A DNA stretch of 64,000 nucleotides from Proteiniborus ethanoligenes (lineage in GTDB: Bacteria > Bacillota > Clostridia > Tissierellales > Proteiniboraceae): positions 124,001-188,000 of the forward strand of contig NZ_FNQE01000002.1 in NCBI RefSeq assembly GCF_900107485.1, read 5' to 3'. Position 1 is the stretch's first letter; each line of letters starts with the position of its first letter. Position numbers and translations under genes: made by a program. Below, piece after piece: positions 45,050 to 54,600 of this stretch. The notes below the pieces were generated by a model that worked only from the letters and a program-made list of their open reading frames with translations, searched no databases and was not told the origin of the DNA.

Positions 45050-45781
45050 ATGGAAAAAATTATTGAGTTTAGGCAGATAATGCTTATAACAGATGGAGAA
45101 TCCAATGATGGAATAAGCCCTGTAAGTGCAGCAAAGGAAGGACATGAAAAAGGGGTAACTACAAGTACCATAGGAATTACAAATAGAGGCAAGGAGGAGG
45201 GAGCTTTAAAAGAAATTAAAGATATAGCTGAAGCTGGTGGTGGAGTATGGGAAATAACCCACATTCAAAATCTTTCAATGGCCTTAAGCATAGCAACTGT
45301 TAAATCTGTATATAAAACAATAGAAGAGGCTGTTAACAAAGAACTAAAAGAAATAATAGGAACAGAGCTTAAGGATATGCACCCTCAATCTAGAATAAAG
45401 GTTACAGATATGATTGACAGGCTTGGAGACGAGATAAATATAAAATGCTGTATAGTTATAGATTCTAGTGGAAGTATGGCTAGTAAAGTTAATATAGCTA
45501 GAAATAGTATATTAAATCTTCTAAGAGTACTTAGTCAAAGAAAAGGAAAAACAGAAATTGCAGTAATAAGCTATCCAGGGAAAAACGGAAGTCAATATGA
45601 TGTCTTGTGTGACTTTACTGAAGATATAGATTTATTAGAAAAATCACTTAACAAAATTCAAATAGGTGGCAATACTCCTACGGGACCTGCCATAGAAAGC
45701 GCCATAGAGCTACTTTGCAAAAAAGATAAATTTGGAATCAAAATAGAAGAAGAAATAGTATTTAAAAGTCTTAGCGTATAA
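45050..45781 (+). CDS. yabS: YabS-like protein with a permuted von Willebrand factor A domain
   Basis: A 243-residue protein orthologous by position and pattern to Bacillus YabS. The order of VWA elements is unusual: residues about 1-85 look like the C-terminal half of a VWA fold (IMLITDGESNDG, TSTIGITNRG, IAEAGGGVWEI), while about 125-243 look like the N-terminal half with the MIDAS motif VIDSSGSM, then AVISYPG and NTPTGPAIESA. The ATG at 45050 has AGGAGG 6 bases upstream; a short hairpin (AGGCTT/AAGCCT, 45010-45037) lies just before that site. Function unknown; neighbours suggest sporulation. Confidence 0.85.
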   Translation: MEKIIEFRQIMLITDGESNDGISPVSAAKEGHEKGVTTSTIGITNRGKEEGALKEIKDIAEAGGGVWEITHIQNLSMALSIATVKSVYKTIEEAVNKELKEIIGTELKDMHPQSRIKVTDMIDRLGDEINIKCCIVIDSSGSMASKVNIARNSILNLLRVLSQRKGKTEIAVISYPGKNGSQYDVLCDFTEDIDLLEKSLNKIQIGGNTPTGPAIESAIELLCKKDKFGIKIEEEIVFKSLSV

Positions 45782-45787
45782 AATAAT

Positions 45788-45843
45788 GAGATTCTCTCTT
45801 GCATTCAGAAGGCTTTCTCCAAGCCGGTGTGAGTGAGAATCTC
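45788..45843 (+). ncRNA. Structured RNA element between yabS and yabT
   Basis: An 18-position helix pairs 45788-45805 with 45826-45843 with one mismatch (T97/T34 of the 457xx-458xx numbering, i.e. 45797 and 45834) and several G-U pairs. It encloses a 5-base bulge CAGAA (45806-45810) and a 5-bp hairpin GGCTT/AAGCC (45811-45825) with loop TCTCC. No T tract follows, so it is not a standard terminator. No known RNA family is recognised. Confidence 0.55.
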
Positions 45844-45889
45844 GATTTTATATTGTTTAGAAGCATTATCCCATATGAGGAGGAAGAAT

Positions 45890-46804
45890 ATGCTATACAT
45901 ATCAGAAAAAATCTTTGGAAAGTGGAATAAAAATGAATATATAGTATTGTCTAAGCTTGGAGAAGGGGGAATAGGAGCAGTATATAAGGTTAAGGGCAGT
46001 ACTGGAAATATTAGAGCTTTAAAAATAAGCAGAGATATAAGTTCAATAACCAGAGAATTTGATATGATGAACAAGCTTAAAAGCATTAAGCATATTCCAA
46101 GAGCATATGAAGTGGACGATTATGAAAAAGATGGTGAAGTTTTTTATTTTTTTATTATGGATTATATAGAAGGGTATAGTATAAAGGATTTGATAAAGCA
46201 TAAGGACATGAAGGTTAAAGAAATAATAGGAATTGGAATTATTTTATTGAACTTATTAGAAATAATATATAGAATAGGATATGTATATGCAGATATAAAG
46301 CCTGAAAACATAATGCTAGACAAAAAAAAGAAACGAATCAGCTTTATTGATTTTGGAGGAGTAATTCTCAAAGGACAAGGGATTAGAGAATATACTCCTG
46401 CCTATAGTATGATATCTTGGGGAATAGAGAGAAATTATGATAGTATAACAAGTTTAAATTTCAGTATAGCCATGATAATCACTTCTATGCTGCTAAAAAA
46501 AGAATTTAACCCACTAATACATAATCTAGAACAGGTAATATGGCACATTAAACATCTTGTTATAGATGAGGAACTTAAAAAGATTTTGATTAAGGCACTT
46601 AAATGTGAAATCATACATACTGATATCTTAAAAGATAAACTGAAAAAGGCTTTCAAAAAGACTAGCTCATCTCTAAAGGCTATTAGTAAATCCAGTACTA
46701 AAATAAAATCCTATAGGAAACCAGAAGCTATAGATGCTTTTTTTTTCTTTAGTATGGGACTACTTTTAATTGTGGTTATAATAGGACTTAATATTTATTT
46801 TTAA
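45890..46804 (+). CDS. yabT: Serine/threonine protein kinase YabT-like
   Basis: A 304-residue Hanks-type kinase. The glycine loop is LGEGGIGAVYKV, the ATP lysine is in RALKISRD, the catalytic loop is YADIKPENIML (Ala replaces the usual Arg of HRD) and the metal motif is DFGG. A basic linker precedes a C-terminal membrane helix (about 283-303). Bacillus YabT is a spore-specific kinase activated by DNA binding and lacks an extracellular sensor, as here. The ATG at 45890 has GAGGAGG 6 bases upstream, after the structured RNA element. Confidence 0.9.
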   Translation: MLYISEKIFGKWNKNEYIVLSKLGEGGIGAVYKVKGSTGNIRALKISRDISSITREFDMMNKLKSIKHIPRAYEVDDYEKDGEVFYFFIMDYIEGYSIKDLIKHKDMKVKEIIGIGIILLNLLEIIYRIGYVYADIKPENIMLDKKKKRISFIDFGGVILKGQGIREYTPAYSMISWGIERNYDSITSLNFSIAMIITSMLLKKEFNPLIHNLEQVIWHIKHLVIDEELKKILIKALKCEIIHTDILKDKLKKAFKKTSSSLKAISKSSTKIKSYRKPEAIDAFFFFSMGLLLIVVIIGLNIYF

Positions 46805-46906
46805 AAGGAAAATTTATTTAGATATAGAAATTTTATAATACAGATTTAGATTCTCCTGGGGAGAAAGTGGATATTTAACAAAAAACTAATAAACGGTGAT
46901 GTAAGA

Positions 46907-48292
46907 ATGAAAGAAAAAGTAAGGGCTACAATAAAAAAATATAATCTAATAGAAAAAGAGGATAATATAGTAATTGGTGTTTCCGGTGGACCAGATTCTA
47001 TGGCATTATTATATATACTCAACGATATAAAGCAGGAGATGAATTTTAATATTTATGTGGCTCATATTAACCATGGAATCAGAAAAGAAGAAGCGGATGC
47101 AGATGAAGAATTTGTTAAAGATATATGTTCAAGACTTGCTATTTCATTTTATTCTACGAAAGTAAACATGGATGAATATGCTAAAAAAAAGAAACTCACA
47201 TCTGAGGAGGCAGGCAGAGAAATAAGATATAGTTTTTTTAATAAAGTATTAAATATTATTGGTGGAGGTAAAATTGCAGTAGCACATAATAAGAATGATC
47301 AAGCAGAGACACTAATAATGAGATTTTTTAGAGGCACAGGCCTAGAGGGACTAAGGGGAATGGAATATAAGAATGGAAACATTATTAGACCTATTTTAGA
47401 TATCCATAGAGAAGAAATAGAGAGCTATTGTAAGAAAAACCATATAGACGCTAGAATAGATAGGACAAACCTAGAGCCCATATACGGAAGAAATAAAACA
47501 AGACTAGAAGTAATACCCTATATAGCTAAAAACTATAATAGTGGAATTATTGATACATTAGTCAGAACTGCCAGACTTATGCAGATGGATAGTGAGTTTA
47601 TACTGGAAATTGTAGATAGAAAATATAAAGACATAACTATTGAAGAACATACAAATAGTATAGTATTGAATATAAAAGAATTAAATGCTGAACATTATTC
47701 TATTAAATCAAGGATTATAAGAAAGGCTATTGAGAAAATAAATGGTAGCCTAAAAGGAATTGGCGAAAAGCATATTAGTGATATTCTTAGATTGGCAGAA
47801 GAAAATTTAACTGGAAAGAGTATTAACATTATTAAAAATATTATAGTTAAAGCAAGCTATGGCAACATGATAATAGAAAAGGAAAACGATCAGAGGAAGA
47901 TTAACTTTAAGAGCACCATTGTCACAGGTCAAGATATATATATAGAGGAAATAAATGCTAGTATCTCATCATATATATTACCTGTATCCAAAGCAAATAT
48001 TAAGGACACAAATCCTTTTAAAAAATACTTTGATTATGATAAAATAAAAGGTAGGCTTTGTATAAGAAGTAGAAGAGAGGGAGACAGATTTATTCCTCTT
48101 GGAATGAAGGGGTCTAAAAAGCTAAAGGATTTTTTTATTGACGAGAAAGTACCCAGAGAAGAAAGAGATAATATACCTATTATCGAGAATGATGGAAATA
48201 TAATATGGATAGTAGGGTATAGAATAAGTGAAGAGTACAAGGTGGAAAACAGTACTAAAAAAGTATTAGTTCTAGAATATAAAAAACAATGA
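46907..48292 (+). CDS. tilS: tRNA(Ile)-lysidine synthetase
   Basis: A 461-residue enzyme that converts C34 of the CAU-anticodon tRNA-Ile to lysidine. The PP-loop ATPase motif is GVSGGPDSMALL, and HINHGIRKEEADADEEF, AVAHNKNDQAETLIMRF and GLEGLRGM follow. C-terminal TilS domains (about 230-310 and 385-455) are present. Ribosome binding site GGTGATG is weak. It overlaps the upstream edge of hpt reading frames, and hpt follows at 20 bases, as in Bacillus (tilS-hprT-ftsH). Confidence 0.97.
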   Translation: MKEKVRATIKKYNLIEKEDNIVIGVSGGPDSMALLYILNDIKQEMNFNIYVAHINHGIRKEEADADEEFVKDICSRLAISFYSTKVNMDEYAKKKKLTSEEAGREIRYSFFNKVLNIIGGGKIAVAHNKNDQAETLIMRFFRGTGLEGLRGMEYKNGNIIRPILDIHREEIESYCKKNHIDARIDRTNLEPIYGRNKTRLEVIPYIAKNYNSGIIDTLVRTARLMQMDSEFILEIVDRKYKDITIEEHTNSIVLNIKELNAEHYSIKSRIIRKAIEKINGSLKGIGEKHISDILRLAEENLTGKSINIIKNIIVKASYGNMIIEKENDQRKINFKSTIVTGQDIYIEEINASISSYILPVSKANIKDTNPFKKYFDYDKIKGRLCIRSRREGDRFIPLGMKGSKKLKDFFIDEKVPREERDNIPIIENDGNIIWIVGYRISEEYKVENSTKKVLVLEYKKQ

Positions 48293-48312
48293 GAAGCTTA
48301 AGGAGGATAAGG

Positions 48313-48858
48313 ATGAAACATAATATTAAGGAAGTACTTGTGACATATGAAAATATTCAAGCCAAAGTAGAAGAAATGGGAAAAGAAATTACAAAGGATT
48401 ATCAAGGCAAAGACTTGATGCTTGTTGGTGTTCTTAAAGGTGCATTTATGTTTTTAGGGGATCTTGCTAAAAACATTGAAATACCACTTACTATTGACTT
48501 TATGGCGGTTTCTAGCTATGGGAATTCTACTGAATCTTCTGGTGTAGTTAGAATTCTTAAAGATTTAGAGGGCGGTATAGAGGGTAAAGATATATTATTG
48601 GTAGAAGATATAATAGACACTGGACTTACTTTAAATTATCTAGTAAATAATCTAAAATCTAGAGGAGCTAAAAGTGTTAAAATATGTACTCTTCTAGATA
48701 AACCAGAGAGAAGATTGGTAAATGTAGAGATAGCATATAAAGGTTTCGATATTCCAGATGAATTTGTAGTAGGATACGGTATAGATTTTGCAGAGGGCTA
48801 TAGAAACCTTAAGGATATATGTATATTAAAGGAAGAAGCGTACAGTCATATATTATAA
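48313..48858 (+). CDS. hpt: Hypoxanthine phosphoribosyltransferase
   Basis: A 181-residue purine salvage enzyme making IMP or GMP from hypoxanthine or guanine and PRPP. The PRPP loop is LLVEDIIDTGLTL; GVLKGAFMFLGDLA and the C-terminal VVGYGIDFAEGYRNL are conserved. The ATG at 48313 has AAGGAGGATA upstream, so the frame start at 48289 inside tilS is not used. Confidence 0.97.
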   Translation: MKHNIKEVLVTYENIQAKVEEMGKEITKDYQGKDLMLVGVLKGAFMFLGDLAKNIEIPLTIDFMAVSSYGNSTESSGVVRILKDLEGGIEGKDILLVEDIIDTGLTLNYLVNNLKSRGAKSVKICTLLDKPERRLVNVEIAYKGFDIPDEFVVGYGIDFAEGYRNLKDICILKEEAYSHIL

Positions 48859-48939
48859 TAAACTCCATTGTCTTTTAATTATCTATATGTTAGAATATAA
48901 TGATAATATTAACATCTTAGTTTGAAAGGAGGACTATTT

Positions 48940-50754
48940 TTGAAAAGATATTTCAGGGGTATAAGCTTTTATCTGCTTATATTCATAATACTAATTTTTG
49001 CCGTCCAGCTACTGACAAAAAACGTGGAAGAATCAAAAATTATTGACTACACAAATTTAATAGAAGAAATCAATAAAGATAATGTAGAGAGCATTACAAT
49101 AGTAAAAAATGAAGATACTGTAAAAGGTAGGCTAAAAGATAATACAATTTTTACTCTTACTTTGCCTACTAGTTCAGATAAATTCTACGAAGATTATTTA
49201 AAAGTACCGATTGAACAGGGTAGAATAAAGCAGGTATTTGGAGAACCTCAACCCCAAACACCATGGTATCTTTCAGCTCTTCCAACAATATTTATGATTC
49301 TTGTATTTGTTGTTTTTTGGTTTGTATTTATGCAACAATCGCAAGGCGGTGGAAACCGTGTAATGTCATTTGGAAAGAGCAAAGCTAAAATGCACAAGGA
49401 TGAAGGAAAGAAAATTACATTTGCTGATGTTGCAGGATTACAAGAAGAAAAAGAAGAGCTTAAAGAGATTGTTGATTTTCTGAGAAGCCCTAAGAAGTAC
49501 ATTGAATTAGGTGCTAGAATTCCTAAGGGAGTGTTAATGGTAGGGCCTCCAGGGACAGGAAAGACTTATTTAACTAAGGCTGTAGCAGGAGAAGCAGGAG
49601 TACCTTTTTTTAGCATTAGTGGTTCTGACTTTGTTGAAATGTTTGTAGGAGTAGGTGCTTCTCGTGTAAGAGATTTATTTGAAACAGCTAAGAAAAATTC
49701 ACCATGCATTGTATTTATAGATGAGATCGATGCAGTAGGTAGAAGAAGAGGAGCAGGTCTTGGTGGAGGTCATGACGAAAGAGAGCAAACCTTAAATCAA
49801 CTGCTAGTAGAAATGGATGGTTTTGGAGAAAATGAAGGTATAATTATCATAGCAGCTACAAATAGACCTGATATATTAGACCCAGCGCTTCTTAGACCAG
49901 GTAGATTTGATAGGCAAGTATATGTTGGACTTCCTGATATAAAAGGAAGGGAAGAAATTCTAAAGGTTCATACGAGAGGAAAACCATTAGCTCAAGACGT
50001 TGATTTGAAAGTTGTAGCGAGAAGAACTCCAGGGTTTACACCTGCAGATTTAGAGAACCTAGTTAATGAAGCTGCATTATTGACAGCTAGACATAGTTTA
50101 AAAGAGATACCTATGTCTATTATTGAAGAAGCATCAACTAAAGTAGTAGCAGGACCGGAGAAGAAGAGTAAGGTTATCAGCGAAAAAGAAAGAAAGCTAA
50201 CTGCATATCACGAAGCAGGTCATGCAGTAGCAGCTAAACTTCTTCCAGGAGCAGATCCAGTTCATATGGTAACTATTATTCCAAGAGGAAGGGCAGGAGG
50301 ATTTACTATGTATCTTCCTGAAGAGGACAGGAACTATGCAACTAAGGGAGAAATGGAAACAACCCTTGTTCATATGCTAGGAGGAAGAGTAGCAGAACAG
50401 CTTGTATTAGAAGATATTAGCACTGGTGCTCAAAATGACCTTGAAAGAGCAACCAAGATTGCAAGAAATATGGTTACTCATTATGGAATGAGCGAAAACT
50501 TAGGTCCTATGACTTATGGCACTGATGATGATGAAGTGTTCATTGGTAGGGACTTGGCTAGAAGCAGAAACTACAGTGAAGAAGTTGCAGCAGCTATAGA
50601 TAAAGAGATGAGAAGAATAATAGATAAGGCTTACCACAAATGCGAAGCCATCTTAAAAGAAAATATAGATAAACTTCACAAAGTAGCAGAAGCATTGCTT
50701 GAAAAAGAAACCCTAGATGCAAAGGAATTTGAAGAATTATTCGTAGTAGCGTAA
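48940..50754 (+). CDS. ftsH: ATP-dependent zinc metalloprotease FtsH
   Basis: A 604-residue membrane AAA+ protease. Two membrane helices (about 6-26 and 105-127) flank a small extracytoplasmic domain; the AAA domain has Walker [10 protein letters not shown], Walker [12 protein letters not shown] and the second region of homology [22 protein letters not shown]; the protease has HEAGH. It degrades membrane and regulatory proteins. TTG at 48940 is the start with AAGGAGG 7 bases upstream; a longer in-frame start at 48922 would include that site. A TATAAT at 48896-48901 may be a promoter. Confidence 0.97.
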   Translation: MKRYFRGISFYLLIFIILIFAVQLLTKNVEESKIIDYTNLIEEINKDNVESITIVKNEDTVKGRLKDNTIFTLTLPTSSDKFYEDYLKVPIEQGRIKQVFGEPQPQTPWYLSALPTIFMILVFVVFWFVFMQQSQGGGNRVMSFGKSKAKMHKDEGKKITFADVAGLQEEKEELKEIVDFLRSPKKYIELGARIPKGVLMVGPPGTGKTYLTKAVAGEAGVPFFSISGSDFVEMFVGVGASRVRDLFETAKKNSPCIVFIDEIDAVGRRRGAGLGGGHDEREQTLNQLLVEMDGFGENEGIIIIAATNRPDILDPALLRPGRFDRQVYVGLPDIKGREEILKVHTRGKPLAQDVDLKVVARRTPGFTPADLENLVNEAALLTARHSLKEIPMSIIEEASTKVVAGPEKKSKVISEKERKLTAYHEAGHAVAAKLLPGADPVHMVTIIPRGRAGGFTMYLPEEDRNYATKGEMETTLVHMLGGRVAEQLVLEDISTGAQNDLERATKIARNMVTHYGMSENLGPMTYGTDDDEVFIGRDLARSRNYSEEVAAAIDKEMRRIIDKAYHKCEAILKENIDKLHKVAEALLEKETLDAKEFEELFVVA

Positions 50755-50780
50755 AAGAAGGCTGAAGAGCCTTCTTTTTT
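50755..50780 (+). terminator. Terminator of ftsH, end of the conserved block
   Basis: AAGAAGGCT (50755-50763), loop GAAG, AGCCTTCTT (50768-50776) and four more T. Confidence 0.85.
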
Positions 50781-50883
50781 GCAAGTAAAATATCAAATAT
50801 ATTTAAGTTAGAGGAAGAAAAAATTGTTTTAATGATCAAAAACTCAGATTTTGAAAATAAAATGACTTACAAAGGAGGTAAAA

Positions 50884-51927
50884 ATGAATTATTTATACAA
50901 GGAACAAATAATAGAAGTAAAAACTAAAGCTGATAAGATAAAGGTGTCAAATTTTTTAAAGGAACAAGGACTTATTTTGGAAAATGATGTTGAATATACT
51001 ATAGCTATTTTAATTGATGATAAAATAGTTGGCACAGGTTCTTTAAGTGGAAGGATATTAAAATGTATTGCAGTACAAAAAGAGTTTCAAAGATTAGGCA
51101 TATCAACTAGAATTGTAAGTAATTTAGTAAATGAGGCTTATTTTAGAGGGAATACACATCTTTTTATTTATACAATTCCTAAAAATGAAATCCTATTTAT
51201 TGATGTGGGCTTCTATAAAATTGCAGAGGTCTTAGATAAAGTGTGCTTGCTTGAGAATCAATCAAATGGAATTGGAAGCTATACAAAGAAATTAGCACAG
51301 CATAAGGTAGAAGGTAATAATATAGCTTCTATTATAATGAATTGCAATCCTTTCACATTAGGTCACCAATATATTATAGAAAAGGCAGCAAGTGAAAATG
51401 ATGTATTGCATGTGTTTATAGTATGGGAAAATCGGTCCAGCTTTCCTTCTGAAGTGCGTTATCATCTAGTAAAAGAAGGAACAAAGCATATATCAAATAT
51501 TGTTCTTCATAAGGGTAAAGATTATATTATTTCTGATGCAACATTTCCTTCGTATTTTATTAAAGATAAGTCAAGTATAGTAGAAGCACATACTAGGCTT
51601 GATATAGAAATATTCAAGGAATATATAGTTCCTGCTTTGGGAATTAATAAAAGATATGTAGGGGAAGAACCCTATTGCCCAATAACGAAGCAATATAACG
51701 AGACAATGAAAGCTTTATTACCTTTAGCGGGAGTTACTGTAGAAGAAGTAAAAAGAATTGGTGTTGAGGATGATTATATAAGTGCTTCTAAAGTAAGAAG
51801 CTTGATTATATCTGGTGAACTATCAAAGACAAAAAAATATTTGCCTAAGACTACCTATGATTTCCTCATGTCAAAAGAAGGTTTAGAAATTGTGAATAAA
51901 ATGAAGGATATAAATAGAAGACATTAA
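50884..51927 (+). CDS. citC: [Citrate (pro-3S)-lyase] ligase
   Basis: A 347-residue enzyme that acetylates the thiol of the citrate lyase prosthetic group, activating the enzyme. An N-terminal GNAT-like domain (about 20-125, VQKEFQRLGISTRIVSNL) is followed by a nucleotidyltransferase domain with MNCNPFTLGHQYIIEKA (HxGH-type motif) and ISASKVRSLI. AAAGGAGG precedes the ATG. It begins the citrate gene cluster, separated from citD by the chemoreceptor, regulator and transporter genes. Confidence 0.96.
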   Translation: MNYLYKEQIIEVKTKADKIKVSNFLKEQGLILENDVEYTIAILIDDKIVGTGSLSGRILKCIAVQKEFQRLGISTRIVSNLVNEAYFRGNTHLFIYTIPKNEILFIDVGFYKIAEVLDKVCLLENQSNGIGSYTKKLAQHKVEGNNIASIIMNCNPFTLGHQYIIEKAASENDVLHVFIVWENRSSFPSEVRYHLVKEGTKHISNIVLHKGKDYIISDATFPSYFIKDKSSIVEAHTRLDIEIFKEYIVPALGINKRYVGEEPYCPITKQYNETMKALLPLAGVTVEEVKRIGVEDDYISASKVRSLIISGELSKTKKYLPKTTYDFLMSKEGLEIVNKMKDINRRH

Positions 51928-51958
51928 AATAAAAATTTTTTAAAAAAAAGAAGGAGTT

Positions 51959-51988
51959 TTGAAAAAAATGTAGAATGTCTAATATAAT
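51959..51988 (+). promoter_or_regulatory. Promoter of the citrate-cluster chemoreceptor gene
   Basis: TTGAAA (51959-51964), 18 bases, TATAAT (51983-51988). The predicted start site, near 51995, falls inside the palindromic operator. Confidence 0.7.
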
Positions 51989-51991
51989 AAA

Positions 51992-52009
51992 TTGTATACC
52001 GGTATACAA
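51992..52009 (+). promoter_or_regulatory. Operator 1: 18-bp palindrome, candidate GntR/FCD site
   Basis: TTGTATACCGGTATACAA, a perfect palindrome overlapping the predicted transcription start of the chemoreceptor gene. The same 18-mer recurs at 54510-54527. Binding here would block transcription. Confidence 0.75.
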
Positions 52010-52025
52010 AAAAAGGAGGTATGAT

Positions 52026-53666
52026 GTGCGAAGAGAAAATAAAGCCAATACCTATACTATTTCTGGTTTATTGCTATATAGTATACTGCCTATAATATTG
52101 TATGTAATAATATCTAGCTTCTGGGAGATTCAGCTTAAGACTATTGTTGGATTATATTTTATCTATATGACATTGTTTTCCCTTTTAGTTTATAACTTGT
52201 TTATAAAAAAAGAAAAAATAAACAATAAGATTTTCAATATTTTTTCTCAAATAGCTAGTGGAGATTTGAGTATTAACACTGAAATTGATACAGGTACAAA
52301 AGAAAATATAAATAAATCTATTGAAGTAATTAAAAAACTAAAAGAAAAATATGTTGAAGGTAATTTTAACCTAGCTGAACTTGAAGTAGCAAGTTACAAT
52401 ATAATTAAAACATATAGAGGAATTACTAGAATATTTGTAACTGATGAGACGGGGCAACAGATATACAATTCGTCAGTCAAAGGGAACAAAAAAGGAAAAT
52501 TGATTTTCAATGGGAATAGAGAATATTTTATTAACGCTAAAGAAACAGGTAAAATACAAATATCAAACTATATTTATTCAAATAGAGAAAACAAATTATC
52601 AATAATAGTTGCCATTCCTTATAAAAATGGAGATGTTTTTAAAGGCATTATAGCTGCTACTCTAGATCTACAGCTAATAAGTATTGCAAAAGAAAAAAAT
52701 AAAAATATTGTCTTGGGCACGATATTTGTATTGAGGGAATTAATAAAGCAAGTAGGAAAATCTATTGATAATTTATCAAATGAGGTAAAAAGAATTGCTA
52801 TATTAAATCAAGGGATAAACAATAGGAATAAAAATATTGTAAAAGAAATAGATTGTGTTACGACTAGAATAGTAGACAGCAATTATAAATTACAAGAAGG
52901 AAGTCAAAATACTAACAGTATATCTAAAGATTTAAACGATATTGTACTTATTGTAGAAGAAATCGAGAAAAAGACAAATAAGTCGGCTGAAGTAATGGTA
53001 TCAAGCAGAACTTACATGGAAGATTTAATTGGAAGCATGGAGATAACAAAAGAGACTTCGCTAAAAGCTAATAAAGTAGTAGATACATTGTCTACCAAAA
53101 CAAAGGAAATTGACAATATAGTAACAATGGTAAGAGACATAGCAGGACAAACAAATTTACTAGCATTAAACGCTTCCATAGAAGCAGCTAAAGCAGGAGC
53201 AAGTGGATTAGGATTTGCTGTAGTAGCTGATGAAATCAAAAAATTAGCTCAAAGTTCTGATAAAGAGGTTAAAGAAATAGAATCAGCTTTATTGACAATA
53301 AACCAGTATTTAGATGATGTAAAAAAACAGATGAAAGAAGTACATAATACTATAAATTCACAAGAAATAAAATCTAGAGAAAATCAAAAAGTACTCTCAG
53401 AAGCAATAAATATATCTGAAGAAACTAGAAATGATGTAAACAATATAGTTAACAGAATAAGAAACATAGATGGGAAAGTGTATTCAATTAATGAGGTTAT
53501 GACAAATATTACTTTAGGTTTCCAAGAAACCACTTCATCTTTTCAGGAAGTTTCAGTAGACATACAAAATCAGTTTGACAGTATTGAAAATACTGGGGAA
53601 ATAATTATGGAAATAGAGGAAATGACAAATAGTATAAAAAAAGACATAAGCAAATTTAAATACTAA
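52026..53666 (+). CDS. Membrane chemoreceptor (MCP) with a predicted cytoplasmic Cache-like sensor, in the citrate cluster
   Basis: A 546-residue protein. Two membrane helices (about 10-33 and 37-60) are separated by only a few residues, so there is no extracellular ligand domain. A HAMP-like or coiled stretch (about 62-112) leads to a Cache/PAS-like domain (about 115-245; [32 protein letters not shown]). The MCP signalling domain follows, with the tip [23 protein letters not shown]. The GTG at 52026 has GGAGGT 5 bases upstream; the longer frame would start inside the operator. Its operator and setting suggest it senses citrate or a product inside the cell. Confidence 0.85.
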   Translation: MRRENKANTYTISGLLLYSILPIILYVIISSFWEIQLKTIVGLYFIYMTLFSLLVYNLFIKKEKINNKIFNIFSQIASGDLSINTEIDTGTKENINKSIEVIKKLKEKYVEGNFNLAELEVASYNIIKTYRGITRIFVTDETGQQIYNSSVKGNKKGKLIFNGNREYFINAKETGKIQISNYIYSNRENKLSIIVAIPYKNGDVFKGIIAATLDLQLISIAKEKNKNIVLGTIFVLRELIKQVGKSIDNLSNEVKRIAILNQGINNRNKNIVKEIDCVTTRIVDSNYKLQEGSQNTNSISKDLNDIVLIVEEIEKKTNKSAEVMVSSRTYMEDLIGSMEITKETSLKANKVVDTLSTKTKEIDNIVTMVRDIAGQTNLLALNASIEAAKAGASGLGFAVVADEIKKLAQSSDKEVKEIESALLTINQYLDDVKKQMKEVHNTINSQEIKSRENQKVLSEAINISEETRNDVNNIVNRIRNIDGKVYSINEVMTNITLGFQETTSSFQEVSVDIQNQFDSIENTGEIIMEIEEMTNSIKKDISKFKY

Positions 53667-53740
53667 CTGACTTTAAAGAGAAAATATGATAAAATAAACA
53701 GAAGTAATTTTCATTTAAAGTTGGTTAGGAGGCATAATAA

Positions 53741-54409
53741 ATGAGCATAAGGTTAGAACCAGTTAGATCAAATGATTTAAGACCTATAAGAGAAATAGTA
53801 TATGAAGAATTAAGAAAAGCTATCTTTGATGGTAGAATTAAAAAAGGAGAACATTTAGTTGAAAGTATAATTGGAGAGAAAATGGAAGTGAGTAGAACCC
53901 CTGTTAGAGAAGCCTTGCGCCAACTAGAAGCAGAAGGCTTAGTTTCTAACGTACCAAGAAGGGGAGCAATTGTACAGGGCATAACCAAAGAAGATGCTGT
54001 AGAAATCTATGACTTAAGAGAGGTGTTAGAAGGTTTAGTTGTTAGGCTTTCATGCAAAAACATAACAGATGAAGACATAATTAAACTAAAGGATATTCTG
54101 AAAAAAATGGAAGAAACTATTAGCAAAAAAGATGATGAAAGCTATTTAAACATTCATGGTGATTTTAATAATATTATATTTAATCGAGCTAATAGTAAAA
54201 GACTTCAATCCATGATGACAAATATATATGATTATTTAGCTAGCTTAAGAAGTATATCATTGCAAAAAGAAGATAGGAGAATTTCAGCCCTTGAAGAGCA
54301 TAGGCAAATTGTTTATGCATTAGAAAAAAGAGACGAAGAAGCAGTAGAGAAATTAGCTAGAGAACACGTTAGAAAAGCTAAAGAAGCTTTTCTAAAAAAC
54401 TTAATCTAA
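53741..54409 (+). CDS. GntR-family transcriptional regulator (FadR/FCD subfamily)
   Basis: A 222-residue regulator. The N-terminal winged HTH (LRKAIFDGRIKKGEHL, MEVSRTPVREALRQLEAEGLV) is followed by a helical FCD ligand domain (about 85-222) with metal-binding positions in the pattern D...H...H (HGDFNNIIF, ALEEHRQIV, LAREHVRKA). FCD regulators commonly respond to organic acids. It lies between the chemoreceptor and the transporter, and the only repeated palindrome in the cluster is probably its operator. AGGAGG precedes the ATG. Confidence 0.93.
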   Translation: MSIRLEPVRSNDLRPIREIVYEELRKAIFDGRIKKGEHLVESIIGEKMEVSRTPVREALRQLEAEGLVSNVPRRGAIVQGITKEDAVEIYDLREVLEGLVVRLSCKNITDEDIIKLKDILKKMEETISKKDDESYLNIHGDFNNIIFNRANSKRLQSMMTNIYDYLASLRSISLQKEDRRISALEEHRQIVYALEKRDEEAVEKLAREHVRKAKEAFLKNLI

Positions 54410-54446
54410 GAAATAAAACAATAATTTATATATTTTTTAAATGCAA

Positions 54447-54464
54447 GTGTATACCTGTATACAA
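54447..54464 (+). promoter_or_regulatory. Operator 2: near-copy of the palindrome
   Basis: GTGTATACCTGTATACAA matches operator 1 at 16 of 18 positions. It lies 63 bases, six helical turns, upstream of operator 3, centre to centre. Confidence 0.65.
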
Positions 54465-54509
54465 TACAAATTATCGCACAGACTCCCCTTAAAACAAAAG
54501 CGCAAAACA

Positions 54510-54527
54510 TTGTATACCGGTATACAA
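54510..54527 (+). promoter_or_regulatory. Operator 3: identical copy of the palindrome before the transporter gene
   Basis: TTGTATACCGGTATACAA, identical to operator 1. An extended -10, TATGGTAAAAT (core 54571-54576), lies downstream, placing this site about 65 bases before that start. Repression by looping with operator 2, or activation, are both possible. Confidence 0.75.
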
Positions 54528-54600
54528 TACAGAAAGGAGGATAATTGCTTTTTATTGTAGTCTAATATGGTAAAATAATATTTTATAAGGAGGAAAAGAA

